Translations under genes and position numbers: made by a program
In this document: positions 1 to 5,386 of the stretch, in pieces
Layout: each line of letters starts with the position of its first letter
How positions within the stretch are numbered: position 1 is the stretch's first letter
Source: Pseudomonadota bacterium
GTDB taxonomy: Bacteria > Pseudomonadota > Gammaproteobacteria > GCA-001735895
Direction of reading: 5' to 3'
NCBI GenBank assembly: GCA_022545625.1
Contig: JACZQS010000181.1
Span: forward strand, 1-5,633
DNA length: 5,633 nucleotides
The notes under the pieces: generated by a model
Seen by the model: only the letters and a program-made list of their open reading frames with translations
The model's database searches: none
What the model was told of the DNA's origin: nothing

Positions 1-668
1 GAGTGCGTCAGGCCTGTAAAGAAAATGGTCGGCAAGCGTATTGGGTGTGTACGCTTATTGATGAGTCGGAAGTGTTGGAATGTCAGGCAGCAGAAGACGC
101 TGCGGTTACCCTGCGTACCGCGCTGCCAGACTTACACGTTGCCTTGGTACACTGGCGATTAAAACCCGCTGAAAAAGCGCAGGTTATGGCTGACTTTAAA
201 GACGGAAAGCTGGATTTATTGGTTGCAACAACCGTCATTGAGGTAGGCGTAGATGTGCCCAATGCGAATATCATGATTATTGAAAACCCTGAACGCCTTG
301 GCTTGTCACAAATTCACCAGTTACGCGGTCGGGTTGGTCGCGGGTCGCGTGAAAGTTTTTGTATATTGTTGGTAAAAGATAATCTGTCTGCGCAGGTCTC
401 CAGGCGTCTCGATATTATTCGTAACCATCACGATGGCTTTCTCATCGCCCAGAAAGATCTCGAGCTACGTGGTGCCGGCGAAGTGCTGGGAACCCGACAG
501 AGCGGAGAAGCCAGTTTCAAAATAGCCGACTTGATGCGTGATGCGAGGTGGTTTACGCGGGTAAACGAACTAGCCGAACTGATGCAACAGCCCGAATATG
601 GCAAAATGCGCAAACAATTGATGCAAAACTGGATTGGACATAAACAGGGTTATACTGAAGTCGGCTAA
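1..668 (+). CDS. recG: ATP-dependent DNA helicase RecG, C-terminal part (5' end outside window)
   Basis: RecG is a monomeric double-strand DNA translocase that remodels stalled replication forks and Holliday junctions. Bases 1-2 finish a codon and the frame reads from base 3, so the first visible GTG is an internal Val and no start is present. The 221 visible residues are about the last third of a protein of roughly 690 aa. They carry the second helicase lobe: VATTVIEVGVDVPNA (visible residues 74-88, motif V), QLRGRVGRG (106-114, motif VI), then the RecG-specific TRG region with DGFLIAQKDLELRG and GTRQSG (144-168), which couples ATP hydrolysis to translocation. The C-terminus ends where the family normally ends, at a TAA stop. 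One oddity is Trp at visible residue 51, in a motif that normally reads HGR. The next gene converges on it. The family assignment is near certain. Confidence 0.97.
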   Translation, partial: VRQACKENGRQAYWVCTLIDESEVLECQAAEDAAVTLRTALPDLHVALVHWRLKPAEKAQVMADFKDGKLDLLVATTVIEVGVDVPNANIMIIENPERLGLSQIHQLRGRVGRGSRESFCILLVKDNLSAQVSRRLDIIRNHHDGFLIAQKDLELRGAGEVLGTRQSGEASFKIADLMRDARWFTRVNELAELMQQPEYGKMRKQLMQNWIGHKQGYTEVG

Positions 669-723
669 GTTCCTCATCTAAACCCGTCGTTCCCGCGAAA
701 GCGGAAATCCATGCCTCCTTTTT

Positions 724-811
724 CGTCATTCCAGCCGCTAGAGCCGGAATCTTATAATGAGGAAAGATTATAGATTCCTGCTAAGTGGGCGGCATCCCGC
801 CAGGAATGACG
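724..811. mobile_element. Possible 88-bp non-coding MITE-like element with terminal inverted repeats
   Basis: Units B and C together form an 88-bp block bounded by perfect 9-bp inverted repeats, CGTCATTCC at 724-732 and GGAATGACG at 803-811. In its centre is a 12-bp stem with one bulged T: GGAATCT at 746-752 and ATAAT at 754-758 pair with ATTATAGATTCC at 767-778, with an 8-nt loop at 759-766. The same GGAAT (746-750) could instead pair with ATTCC at 728-732, and ATTCCTG (774-780) with CAGGAAT (801-807), so two folds compete. There is no coding capacity. No target-site duplication is obvious. It could be a miniature transposable element or simply two facing repeat units. Confidence 0.45.
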
Positions 812-822
812 GTTTTTCTTTT
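774..822 (+). terminator. Possible recG transcription terminator formed by repeat unit C
   Basis: ATTCCTG (774-780) pairs with CAGGAAT (801-807), and GCGG (789-792) can pair with CCGC (797-800) inside it. A T-rich run (813-822, TTTTTCTTTT) follows after five bases. The distance between stem base and T-run is longer than in a classical intrinsic terminator. I infer that it could end recG transcription, but this is not certain. Confidence 0.4.
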
Positions 823-826
823 AAAG

Positions 827-844
827 GATTCGGCGCGCCGAATC
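827..844. repeat. Perfect 18-bp palindrome, possible terminator for the minus-strand gene
   Basis: GATTCGGCG followed by CGCCGAATC is an exact 18-bp palindrome, including the eight-base GGCGCGCC at 832-839. As RNA it gives a 7-bp stem with a CGCG loop. Read on the minus strand, downstream of aceK (stop at 896-898), it is followed by CTTTAAAAG. This is a short T stretch, so termination is possible but weakly supported. It adjoins repeat unit D and may be part of that element. Confidence 0.5.
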
Positions 845-895
845 GCTGCTTGCGCAGGAGGAATGACGGTTCTTCCCAATGATATGTTCAACCGT

Positions 896-2629
896 TCAAT
901 CACGAACCCGCTCGCTGTCCGGGTAAACGCTGACCCGCGGTACCGTGCCCGCGAGCAGGTCCTGTTGAATCTTGTTCCAATAATCTGTGGTTAACAGATT
1001 TGCATGACGTTTGGCGAAAAGATCGCATAAGCTGCGTTGAGGAATACACAGTCCCGAGACTAATTCCTCTGGCAGAAATATTACGCCGTCCTCAAAATAC
1101 CAGTCGGGGATATCTTCTTCACCGTCTTCACGGTCGAGATTAGTGCGTATTTTTACTTCCTTGAGTTCTTCCAGGGCATCGTAGTCGAACAGGTACACCA
1201 TGGAAAATGAACTAACGCCGTAATTTCTGGCATCGAGGTCTTTGTTGAATATATTGGCGGCGGCGTTGTTTTTAATGCAATAGCCCAGATTGACAATGAC
1301 TGTTTCAGCCTGTTTTTCGCTCGCGTTTTCAAGGTAAACTGGTAACGGTGTCAATTTGATCTGGACAATTAAATATTTGAAGATCACGTCATCGCCGTTC
1401 AACGAAACACTCAGCGATGCGTTACTCAGTAGTTGCTCCAGCAAGGCCGCAGAAAACCAGCGTCGATCAAGGCGCACATTGTAATAAATAATACTGTCCA
1501 ACATGCTACCGGTACGATTTATTTCGTGCACGCGGGTGTATTTTCTGATCACCGACTCAAGGCCTTCGAATTCACCCCACTTGTAATGCCGGGTAGGTTT
1601 ATCACGAATCACTTTCAAATTGTACGCAGAGTTCTGCGATGCGAAACCCATCGCTACAGTGCCCTGCGAGCCGACAGCGGTTTCCAGCACCATACCGGTG
1701 CCCACCAGCTCACTCTCCAGTTCGCGCATCACCGCTACTTTGCCAAGGTGGTTGTAGCCAATGGTCGAATAGTGCAAACCCAGCGGTCGCCTGGGCATGA
1801 TACTTTTTAGAACCGCACTAACCTCATGGTAGTAACTACTGGTCACATGGAAATTTGCCAGAGTCGAGCTGAAAATATTATGTGCGTAGGTTTCACTGGT
1901 CAGTACGGCATCCACGTAAATACCCGATTCATCGTTTAATAGCGCGATAATCAGCGGCGCCAGTCGCCCATCTTCGAAAACCAGGCGTCCCACCAGATAG
2001 GCACCACGGTTGCGATAAAAACCGGTGTTGATCATTTCCACGCAGATGAGTCGTTGCGCATTTCGCGGTGGACGGGAAAGATTCTCTGCGACGCGGATTG
2101 CGACCCGCTCGGTGTCGTTGTGTATATCTGCGTAACTGCGGATAAATTCGGGGATCTTGAGAATTTCCAACACCACCGGCTTTGTTAAGCTGCCATCGAG
2201 CGTAATGGACTTGACGATTTGCGCTGAAAGTTCACCCGGCCCGGAAATTAACTCGGTAAAAGAGTAATCTGTAGGGCGCCACTCACCCTGATAAATTTTA
2301 CGCCGTAACGAATGCAGATAGGCGCGCGCAATGTCTTCGTCATATTCCCCTCGGATCAGGCCCTGATAATGATATTCGACCTCCCACCACTGATCGATAT
2401 CGCTGTGTATTTGGGGATATGACAGTTTCAGGCGATTGCCGACCTCGGCGATGCTGATACTGTAAAGTGATAATCGCCGGGAGCTTACTCGTATCGAACT
2501 CGCAAAATCGCGTTTTTCAAAGGCGAGCTTGGCAAGATCCAGAATCTTCAGAAATTCTTCGTAGAAAAGGTGATACTCCTCATACAACCAGGTGGCGGCA
2601 GACTGGATGTGTTGATTTGTGTCGTTCAT
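896..2629 (-). CDS. aceK: Isocitrate dehydrogenase kinase/phosphatase, divergent AceK
   Basis: AceK phosphorylates and dephosphorylates NADP-isocitrate dehydrogenase at one shared active site, which decides carbon flux between the TCA cycle and glyoxylate shunt. The 577 aa match the family length (578 in E. coli). Residues 1 to about 312 fit the regulatory domain, with NTGFYRNRGAYLVGRL at 201-216; the rest fits the kinase domain. Aligned from memory to E. coli AceK, the key residues are kept at exact or near-exact spacing: P-loop AVGSQGTVAMGF (318-329), Lys339 (E. coli K336), Asp378 (D371, phosphatase), Asp464 (D457), Asn469 (N462), and Asp482 and Asp484 (D475, D477). Elsewhere it is strongly divergent, with about four extra residues between Lys339 and Asp378. 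No aceA or aceB lies nearby, unlike the E. coli aceBAK operon. The ATG start has only a weak AAAAGA ribosome site. Family assignment is firm; the isocitrate dehydrogenase substrate is inferred. Confidence 0.9.
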   Translation of the reverse strand: MNDTNQHIQSAATWLYEEYHLFYEEFLKILDLAKLAFEKRDFASSIRVSSRRLSLYSISIAEVGNRLKLSYPQIHSDIDQWWEVEYHYQGLIRGEYDEDIARAYLHSLRRKIYQGEWRPTDYSFTELISGPGELSAQIVKSITLDGSLTKPVVLEILKIPEFIRSYADIHNDTERVAIRVAENLSRPPRNAQRLICVEMINTGFYRNRGAYLVGRLVFEDGRLAPLIIALLNDESGIYVDAVLTSETYAHNIFSSTLANFHVTSSYYHEVSAVLKSIMPRRPLGLHYSTIGYNHLGKVAVMRELESELVGTGMVLETAVGSQGTVAMGFASQNSAYNLKVIRDKPTRHYKWGEFEGLESVIRKYTRVHEINRTGSMLDSIIYYNVRLDRRWFSAALLEQLLSNASLSVSLNGDDVIFKYLIVQIKLTPLPVYLENASEKQAETVIVNLGYCIKNNAAANIFNKDLDARNYGVSSFSMVYLFDYDALEELKEVKIRTNLDREDGEEDIPDWYFEDGVIFLPEELVSGLCIPQRSLCDLFAKRHANLLTTDYWNKIQQDLLAGTVPRVSVYPDSERVRD

Positions 2630-2640
2630 TCTTTTATTTG

Positions 2641-2663
2641 GTTGATTAAATGCAGTTGATTAA
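2641..2663. repeat. Tandem direct repeat GTTGATTAA upstream of aceK
   Basis: GTTGATTAA occurs exactly twice, at 2641-2649 and 2655-2663, a 14-bp period with five bases between copies. It lies 12-34 bp upstream of the aceK start and touches the proposed -10 box. It could be a regulator site or part of the 5' leader. Its function is inferred from position only. Confidence 0.45.
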
Positions 2664-2689
2664 TTTAGGTCGCACCGACAAACTGTCGA
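2662..2689 (-). promoter_or_regulatory. Candidate sigma70 promoter for aceK
   Basis: On the minus strand TCGACA (2684-2689, five of six to the -35 consensus) is followed after 16 bp by TAAATT (2662-2667, four of six to the -10 consensus), about 33 bp before the aceK ATG. The -35 lies inside the inverted repeat at 2680-2705 and the -10 overlaps the direct repeat. This is a by-eye match in an AT-rich region. Confidence 0.4.
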
Positions 2690-2705
2690 TGGTAAACGAT
2701 AGTTT
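2680..2705. promoter_or_regulatory. Inverted repeat, possible operator overlapping the aceK -35 box
   Basis: AAACTGTCG (2680-2688) is matched by CGATAGTTT (2697-2705). The 9-bp arms have a single G-T mismatch and are separated by eight bases. An imperfect palindrome of this size across a promoter suits a dimeric regulator. The regulator cannot be named from the sequence. Confidence 0.45.
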
Positions 2706-2706
2706 A

Positions 2707-2739
2707 TTACCCAGGCAAGCTAACAGTCTGTCTGGGTAA
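2707..2739. promoter_or_regulatory. Inverted repeat TTACCCAG...CTGGGTAA in the divergent intergenic region
   Basis: Perfect 8-bp arms TTACCCAG (2707-2714) and CTGGGTAA (2732-2739) extend to 11 bp with one G-T pair (next inner pairs CA and TG), around an 11-nt centre. There is no T-run on either side, so it does not look like a terminator. It sits between the two divergent genes and could be a shared operator or a stem-loop in a leader transcript. Confidence 0.5.
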
Positions 2740-2753
2740 AATATGGAACAGGT

Positions 2754-2783
2754 TTGTACAATATATGATCGCAGGATTATATA
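2754..2783 (+). promoter_or_regulatory. Candidate promoter of the FAH-moeA-moaE cluster
   Basis: TTGTAC (2754-2759, a poor -35) and TATATA (2778-2783, a good -10) are 18 bp apart. The AT-rich stretch also holds TACAAT (2757-2762) as another possible -10. The downstream gene starts at 2827, leaving a leader of about 35 bases. A promoter here is likely because the upstream gene runs the other way; the exact boxes are uncertain. Confidence 0.4.
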
Positions 2784-2826
2784 TTTCTGGAAACAGTGGA
2801 ACTGATATCTTAGAGGTGCGGGATCA

Positions 2827-3624
2827 ATGACAAAGAAGTGGGTACGCTACGAGCATGCCGGGGAACAGGGCTTTGGATTACTGGCGCAGGGTATTATCAA
2901 TTGCCATAGCGGTGAACTTTTTCAGAATCCGCAGCCCAGTGGCGAGAAACTACAGCTGCAGGAGGTGCGATTGCTGGCACCCTGCGAGCCCACCAAGATT
3001 GTTGCGATGTGGAATAATTTTCATCAACTGGCCGATGCGCAAGACCTGATTGCGCCGGAATTTCCTTTTTATTTTATCAAGCCAGCCAGCTGTGTGGTCG
3101 GGCACGGTGATGAAATCCTGCATCCGGAGGGTTACGACGGCCGTCTCATTTACGAGGGTGAGCTAGGCGTCGTCATCGGCAAAACCTGCAAAGGGGTGAG
3201 TCGCGACGAGGTCGCTGATTACGTGCTCGGATATACCTGTATTAACGACGTTACCGCTATCCACCTGCTGTTCAAATATGATGCTTTTCCGCAGTGGACC
3301 CGCGCCAAGAGTTTCGATACTTTTGGGGTGATTGGACCCTGTATCGCCGAGTTGGATGATCCGGCCTCGTTGACTGTTAAAACCGTGGTAAACGGCGAAG
3401 AGCGGCAGAATTATCCCGTATCTGATATGTTTTTCTCACCTCTCGATCTGGTAAGCCTGATCGCAGGAGATATGACGCTCAATCCTGGGGATGTTATAGC
3501 CTGTGGAACGTCTCTGGGGGTCAAGACGATGAAGCCAGATACCACCGTCAGCGTGATAATAGAGGGTGTCGGGACACTGACCAATCGGTATCAACCCGAT
3601 ACTGCGAGCCAATCAGAGGATTAA
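2827..3624 (+). CDS. Fumarylacetoacetate hydrolase (FAH) family protein
   Basis: FAH-fold enzymes are cytoplasmic, metal-dependent hydrolases, hydratases or decarboxylases acting on 2-oxo or acylpyruvate-type acids. The 265 aa carry the family core: FIKPASCVVGHGDEI (83-97), YEGELGVVIGK (109-119) whose Glu110 and Glu112, with Asp141 in INDVTA, form the expected divalent-metal site, TRAKSFDTFGVIGP (158-171), and a C-terminal GDVIACGTSLGV and EGVGTLTN. The usual N-terminal GxNYxxH active-site motif is replaced by MWNNFH (61-66), as in a subgroup I recall from other proteobacteria. The ATG is supported by GAGGTG at 2813-2818, eight bases upstream. The gene ends five bases before moeA, so co-transcription is likely. 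The substrate cannot be told. A general 2-oxo acid or acylpyruvate hydrolase is the safest reading; a specific aromatic-degradation role has no support from neighbours. Confidence 0.9.
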   Translation: MTKKWVRYEHAGEQGFGLLAQGIINCHSGELFQNPQPSGEKLQLQEVRLLAPCEPTKIVAMWNNFHQLADAQDLIAPEFPFYFIKPASCVVGHGDEILHPEGYDGRLIYEGELGVVIGKTCKGVSRDEVADYVLGYTCINDVTAIHLLFKYDAFPQWTRAKSFDTFGVIGPCIAELDDPASLTVKTVVNGEERQNYPVSDMFFSPLDLVSLIAGDMTLNPGDVIACGTSLGVKTMKPDTTVSVIIEGVGTLTNRYQPDTASQSED

Positions 3625-3629
3625 GCACA

Positions 3630-4868
3630 ATGAATCAGTGTGATCCGCCAAAAGACCGGTTGATCCCATACGACGAAGCACTAGAGCAGCTAATTGCGAA
3701 AATATCTCCGTTGCAAAGGGTGGTCAGAAAACCATTGCTCGAGGCATTCGGCGAAGTGCTGGCAGAGTCCCAGCGATCGACAATAGATGTCCCGCAGGCC
3801 GATAACTCTTCGATGGACGGTTACGCCCTGAATACCTCCGACCTGGCATCGTCGGGTGCGACCGAGCTCCCGGTATCACAACGTATAGCCGCCGGAGAGG
3901 CCGGGGAGCCACTGCAGCCCGGAACCGCAGCGAGAATATTTACCGGGGCACCAATTCCTGCCGGTGCAGACCTGGTCATCATGCAAGAACAGGTGCAGTT
4001 CAAGGGTGACACCATCCGTTTTGATATTAACCCTGAACGCGGCTCGAATATACGCCGGGCCGGCAACGATATTCGAAGCGGTGATACGATTCTGCAAAAA
4101 GGTTGCCGACTTCGCCCGCAGGACATTGGACTAGCGGCATCGGTTGGACTGGAATCGCTACCGGTATTCGAAAAGATTCGCGTTGGCATTTTTTTAGCCG
4201 GCGATGAGCTGGTCGAACCCGGGAAACCATTGGCGGTGGGACAAATCTATGATTCAAATCGTTATACCTTGCAGGGAATGCTGCAGGCACTGGGTTGTGA
4301 AATTATCGATCTCGGCCTCGTCGGCGATACCCTGGAGGAAACCAAAACTGCCATGTTAAACGCGGCACAACAGGCCGACCTGGTGGTCAGTTCGGGCGGA
4401 GTATCGGTGGGCGAAGAGGATCATGTGCGAATTGCAATCGAGCAGCTGGGGGACCTGCATCTTTGGCGACTTCGTATCAAGCCCGGTAAGCCGCTTGCTT
4501 TCGGCGCTATCAACTCGACGCCATTTATCGGCTTGCCCGGCAATCCGGTTTCGGTATTCGTGACCTTCTGCCTGTTTGTCTGTCCATTGATCAAGACCTT
4601 GCAGGGCAGGACCTGGCAAAAACCGGTTGCGGTTCAGGTAGCAGCTGGCTTCGACTGGCCGAAGCCTGATAGCCGTCGGGAGTTCTTGCGCGCGCGCCTG
4701 GAAACCGATGACGATCAGGCGCCGGTGGCAAAAATTTATCCGAACCAGGATTCTGGCGTGCTCAGTTCAGCAGTCTGGGCACAGGGTTTCGTCGAAATTG
4801 CCGAGGGGCAGACCTTGCGGGCAGGCGATAAGGTCGATTATTTCTGTTTCGAACAATTTCTCTCATAG
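3630..4868 (+). CDS. moeA: Molybdopterin molybdotransferase MoeA
   Basis: MoeA performs the last step of molybdenum cofactor synthesis in the cytoplasm: it inserts molybdate into adenylylated molybdopterin and releases AMP. The 412 aa equal the family's usual size. Visible motifs in order are DNSSMDGYA (58-66), FTGAPIPAGAD (104-114), AGNDI (144-148), GDEL (191-194), YDSNRY (207-212), SSGGVSVGEED (254-264), IKPGKPLAFG (283-292), GLPGNPVS (301-308), and the C-terminal domain from about 330 with SRREFLRARL (348-357) and DSGVLSS (374-380). The residues matching E. coli Asp59, Thr100, Glu188, Asp228 and Asp259 appear present (Asp63, Thr105, Glu193, Asp233, Asp264, aligned from memory). One oddity is Leu-Ala before GDEL, where Ser/Thr-Thr or Ser is usual. 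AGAGGA at 3615-3620, inside the end of the preceding gene, serves the ATG. moaE follows after nine bases. Confidence 0.97.
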   Translation: MNQCDPPKDRLIPYDEALEQLIAKISPLQRVVRKPLLEAFGEVLAESQRSTIDVPQADNSSMDGYALNTSDLASSGATELPVSQRIAAGEAGEPLQPGTAARIFTGAPIPAGADLVIMQEQVQFKGDTIRFDINPERGSNIRRAGNDIRSGDTILQKGCRLRPQDIGLAASVGLESLPVFEKIRVGIFLAGDELVEPGKPLAVGQIYDSNRYTLQGMLQALGCEIIDLGLVGDTLEETKTAMLNAAQQADLVVSSGGVSVGEEDHVRIAIEQLGDLHLWRLRIKPGKPLAFGAINSTPFIGLPGNPVSVFVTFCLFVCPLIKTLQGRTWQKPVAVQVAAGFDWPKPDSRREFLRARLETDDDQAPVAKIYPNQDSGVLSSAVWAQGFVEIAEGQTLRAGDKVDYFCFEQFLS

Positions 4869-4877
4869 GTTTCTGAC

Positions 4878-5321
4878 ATGCGAATTCAGGTGCAGGAAGA
4901 AGATTTTGATATCACCGAGGTGAATCGTGAACTCTGTGCGGGGCGCAGCGATGTCGGCGCTGTCGCCAGTTTTATCGGCCTGGTGCGCGATATGCCGCAA
5001 AATCGTTTGCAGAAGATGACGTTGGAACACTATCCAGGCATGACGGAGAAATCGCTGGAGAAAATTGCCGAGACCGCCCGGCAGCGCTGGAAAATCCTCG
5101 ACATTGCGATTATCCATCGTGTCGGCGAGTTAAAACCCGCCGACCAGATCGTGCTGGTTAGCGTCATATCGGCCCACCGCAAAGCGGCATTCGCAGCCTG
5201 TGAATTTATCATGGATTATCTCAAAACCGATGCGCCCTTCTGGAAAAAAGAAACCAATGAACAGGGCGAAAACTGGGTCGAGGCGAAAGCGAGCGATAAC
5301 GAGGCACGGGAAAAATGGTAA
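4878..5321 (+). CDS. moaE: Molybdopterin synthase catalytic subunit MoaE
   Basis: MoaE forms the heterotetrameric molybdopterin synthase with the sulfur carrier MoaD and converts cyclic pyranopterin monophosphate to molybdopterin by adding the dithiolene sulfurs. The 147 aa are about the normal length of 150. Motifs are GAVASFIGLVRD (27-38), LEHYPGMTEKSLE (49-61), HRVGELKPAD (80-89), the substrate-site SAHR (98-101), and DYLKTDAPFWKKE (113-125). Lys116 and Lys123 match the E. coli catalytic lysines 119 and 126, and His100 and Arg101 match His103 and Arg104 (numbering from memory). The ATG lies nine bases after the moeA stop, with only a weak TAGG ribosome site (4866-4869) overlapping that stop, which suggests translation coupled to moeA. 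The partner gene moaD, often directly upstream, is absent from this window. Confidence 0.97.
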   Translation: MRIQVQEEDFDITEVNRELCAGRSDVGAVASFIGLVRDMPQNRLQKMTLEHYPGMTEKSLEKIAETARQRWKILDIAIIHRVGELKPADQIVLVSVISAHRKAAFAACEFIMDYLKTDAPFWKKETNEQGENWVEAKASDNEAREKW

Positions 5322-5341
5322 CGAGATTGGGACAAAAATCC

Positions 5342-5350
5342 TGATACAAT
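5342..5350 (+). promoter_or_regulatory. Extended -10 promoter candidate for uvrD
   Basis: TGATACAAT contains the TGN extension plus TACAAT (5345-5350, five of six to consensus), 36 bases before the uvrD ATG. No good -35 lies at the usual spacing, which is typical of extended -10 promoters. No LexA box of the CTGT-N8-ACAG form is seen between moaE and uvrD. Confidence 0.45.
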
Positions 5351-5354
5351 CGCG

Positions 5355-5375
5355 CCTTATATCACCGACCTTATA
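5355..5375. repeat. Short direct repeat CCTTATA in the uvrD leader
   Basis: CCTTATA occurs at 5355-5361 and 5369-5375, a 14-bp period, just after the proposed -10. The second copy lies in the 8-bp palindrome CTTATAAG (5370-5377). It could be a regulator site, but repeats this short can occur by chance. Confidence 0.25.
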
Positions 5376-5386
5376 AGTGCCGTTCG

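Larger units (their letters stand above)
685..868. repeat. Cluster of four dRS3-like/MITE-like intergenic repeat units
   Basis: Four units share the end sequence CGTCATTCC or its complement GGAATGACG. Unit A (685-713, one change, CGTCGTTCC) and unit B (724-752) read on the plus strand. Unit C (773-811) and unit D (about 845-868) read on the minus strand. Each has a short internal hairpin: CCGC-GAAA-GCGG in A, ATTCC/GGAAT in B, ATTCCTG/CAGGAAT in C and CTGC-TTGC-GCAG in D. This resembles the ATTCCC-N-GGGAAT intergenic repeats (dRS3 in Neisseria, similar elements in other proteobacteria), but the class name is by resemblance only. The cluster fills most of the gap between two convergent genes, where insertion does little harm. 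Confidence 0.75.

Noticed and set aside
685..868. CRISPR array
   Set aside because: The units are in both orientations, vary in length and have no regular spacers.
785..994. 69-aa plus-strand reading frame across the recG-aceK gap
   Set aside because: It begins in the repeat cluster, runs into the antisense of the aceK 3' end, has no ribosome site and no recognisable motif.
1433..1810. 125-aa plus-strand reading frame inside aceK
   Set aside because: It is antisense to the conserved AceK kinase domain, whose motifs are clear on the minus strand, and has no features of its own.
3821..4189. 122-aa minus-strand reading frame inside moeA
   Set aside because: It is an antisense shadow of well-conserved MoeA motifs, and its composition (rich in Ser, Pro, Arg) is typical of a spurious frame.
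5327..5350. TTGGGA plus TACAAT as a classical -35/-10 pair for uvrD
   Set aside because: The spacing is only 12 bp, too short for sigma70. The extended -10 reading (TGATACAAT) is preferred.
5322..5386. LexA (SOS) box upstream of uvrD, as known in E. coli
   Set aside because: I see no CTGT-N8-ACAG palindrome in the gap, so SOS control is not supported here.
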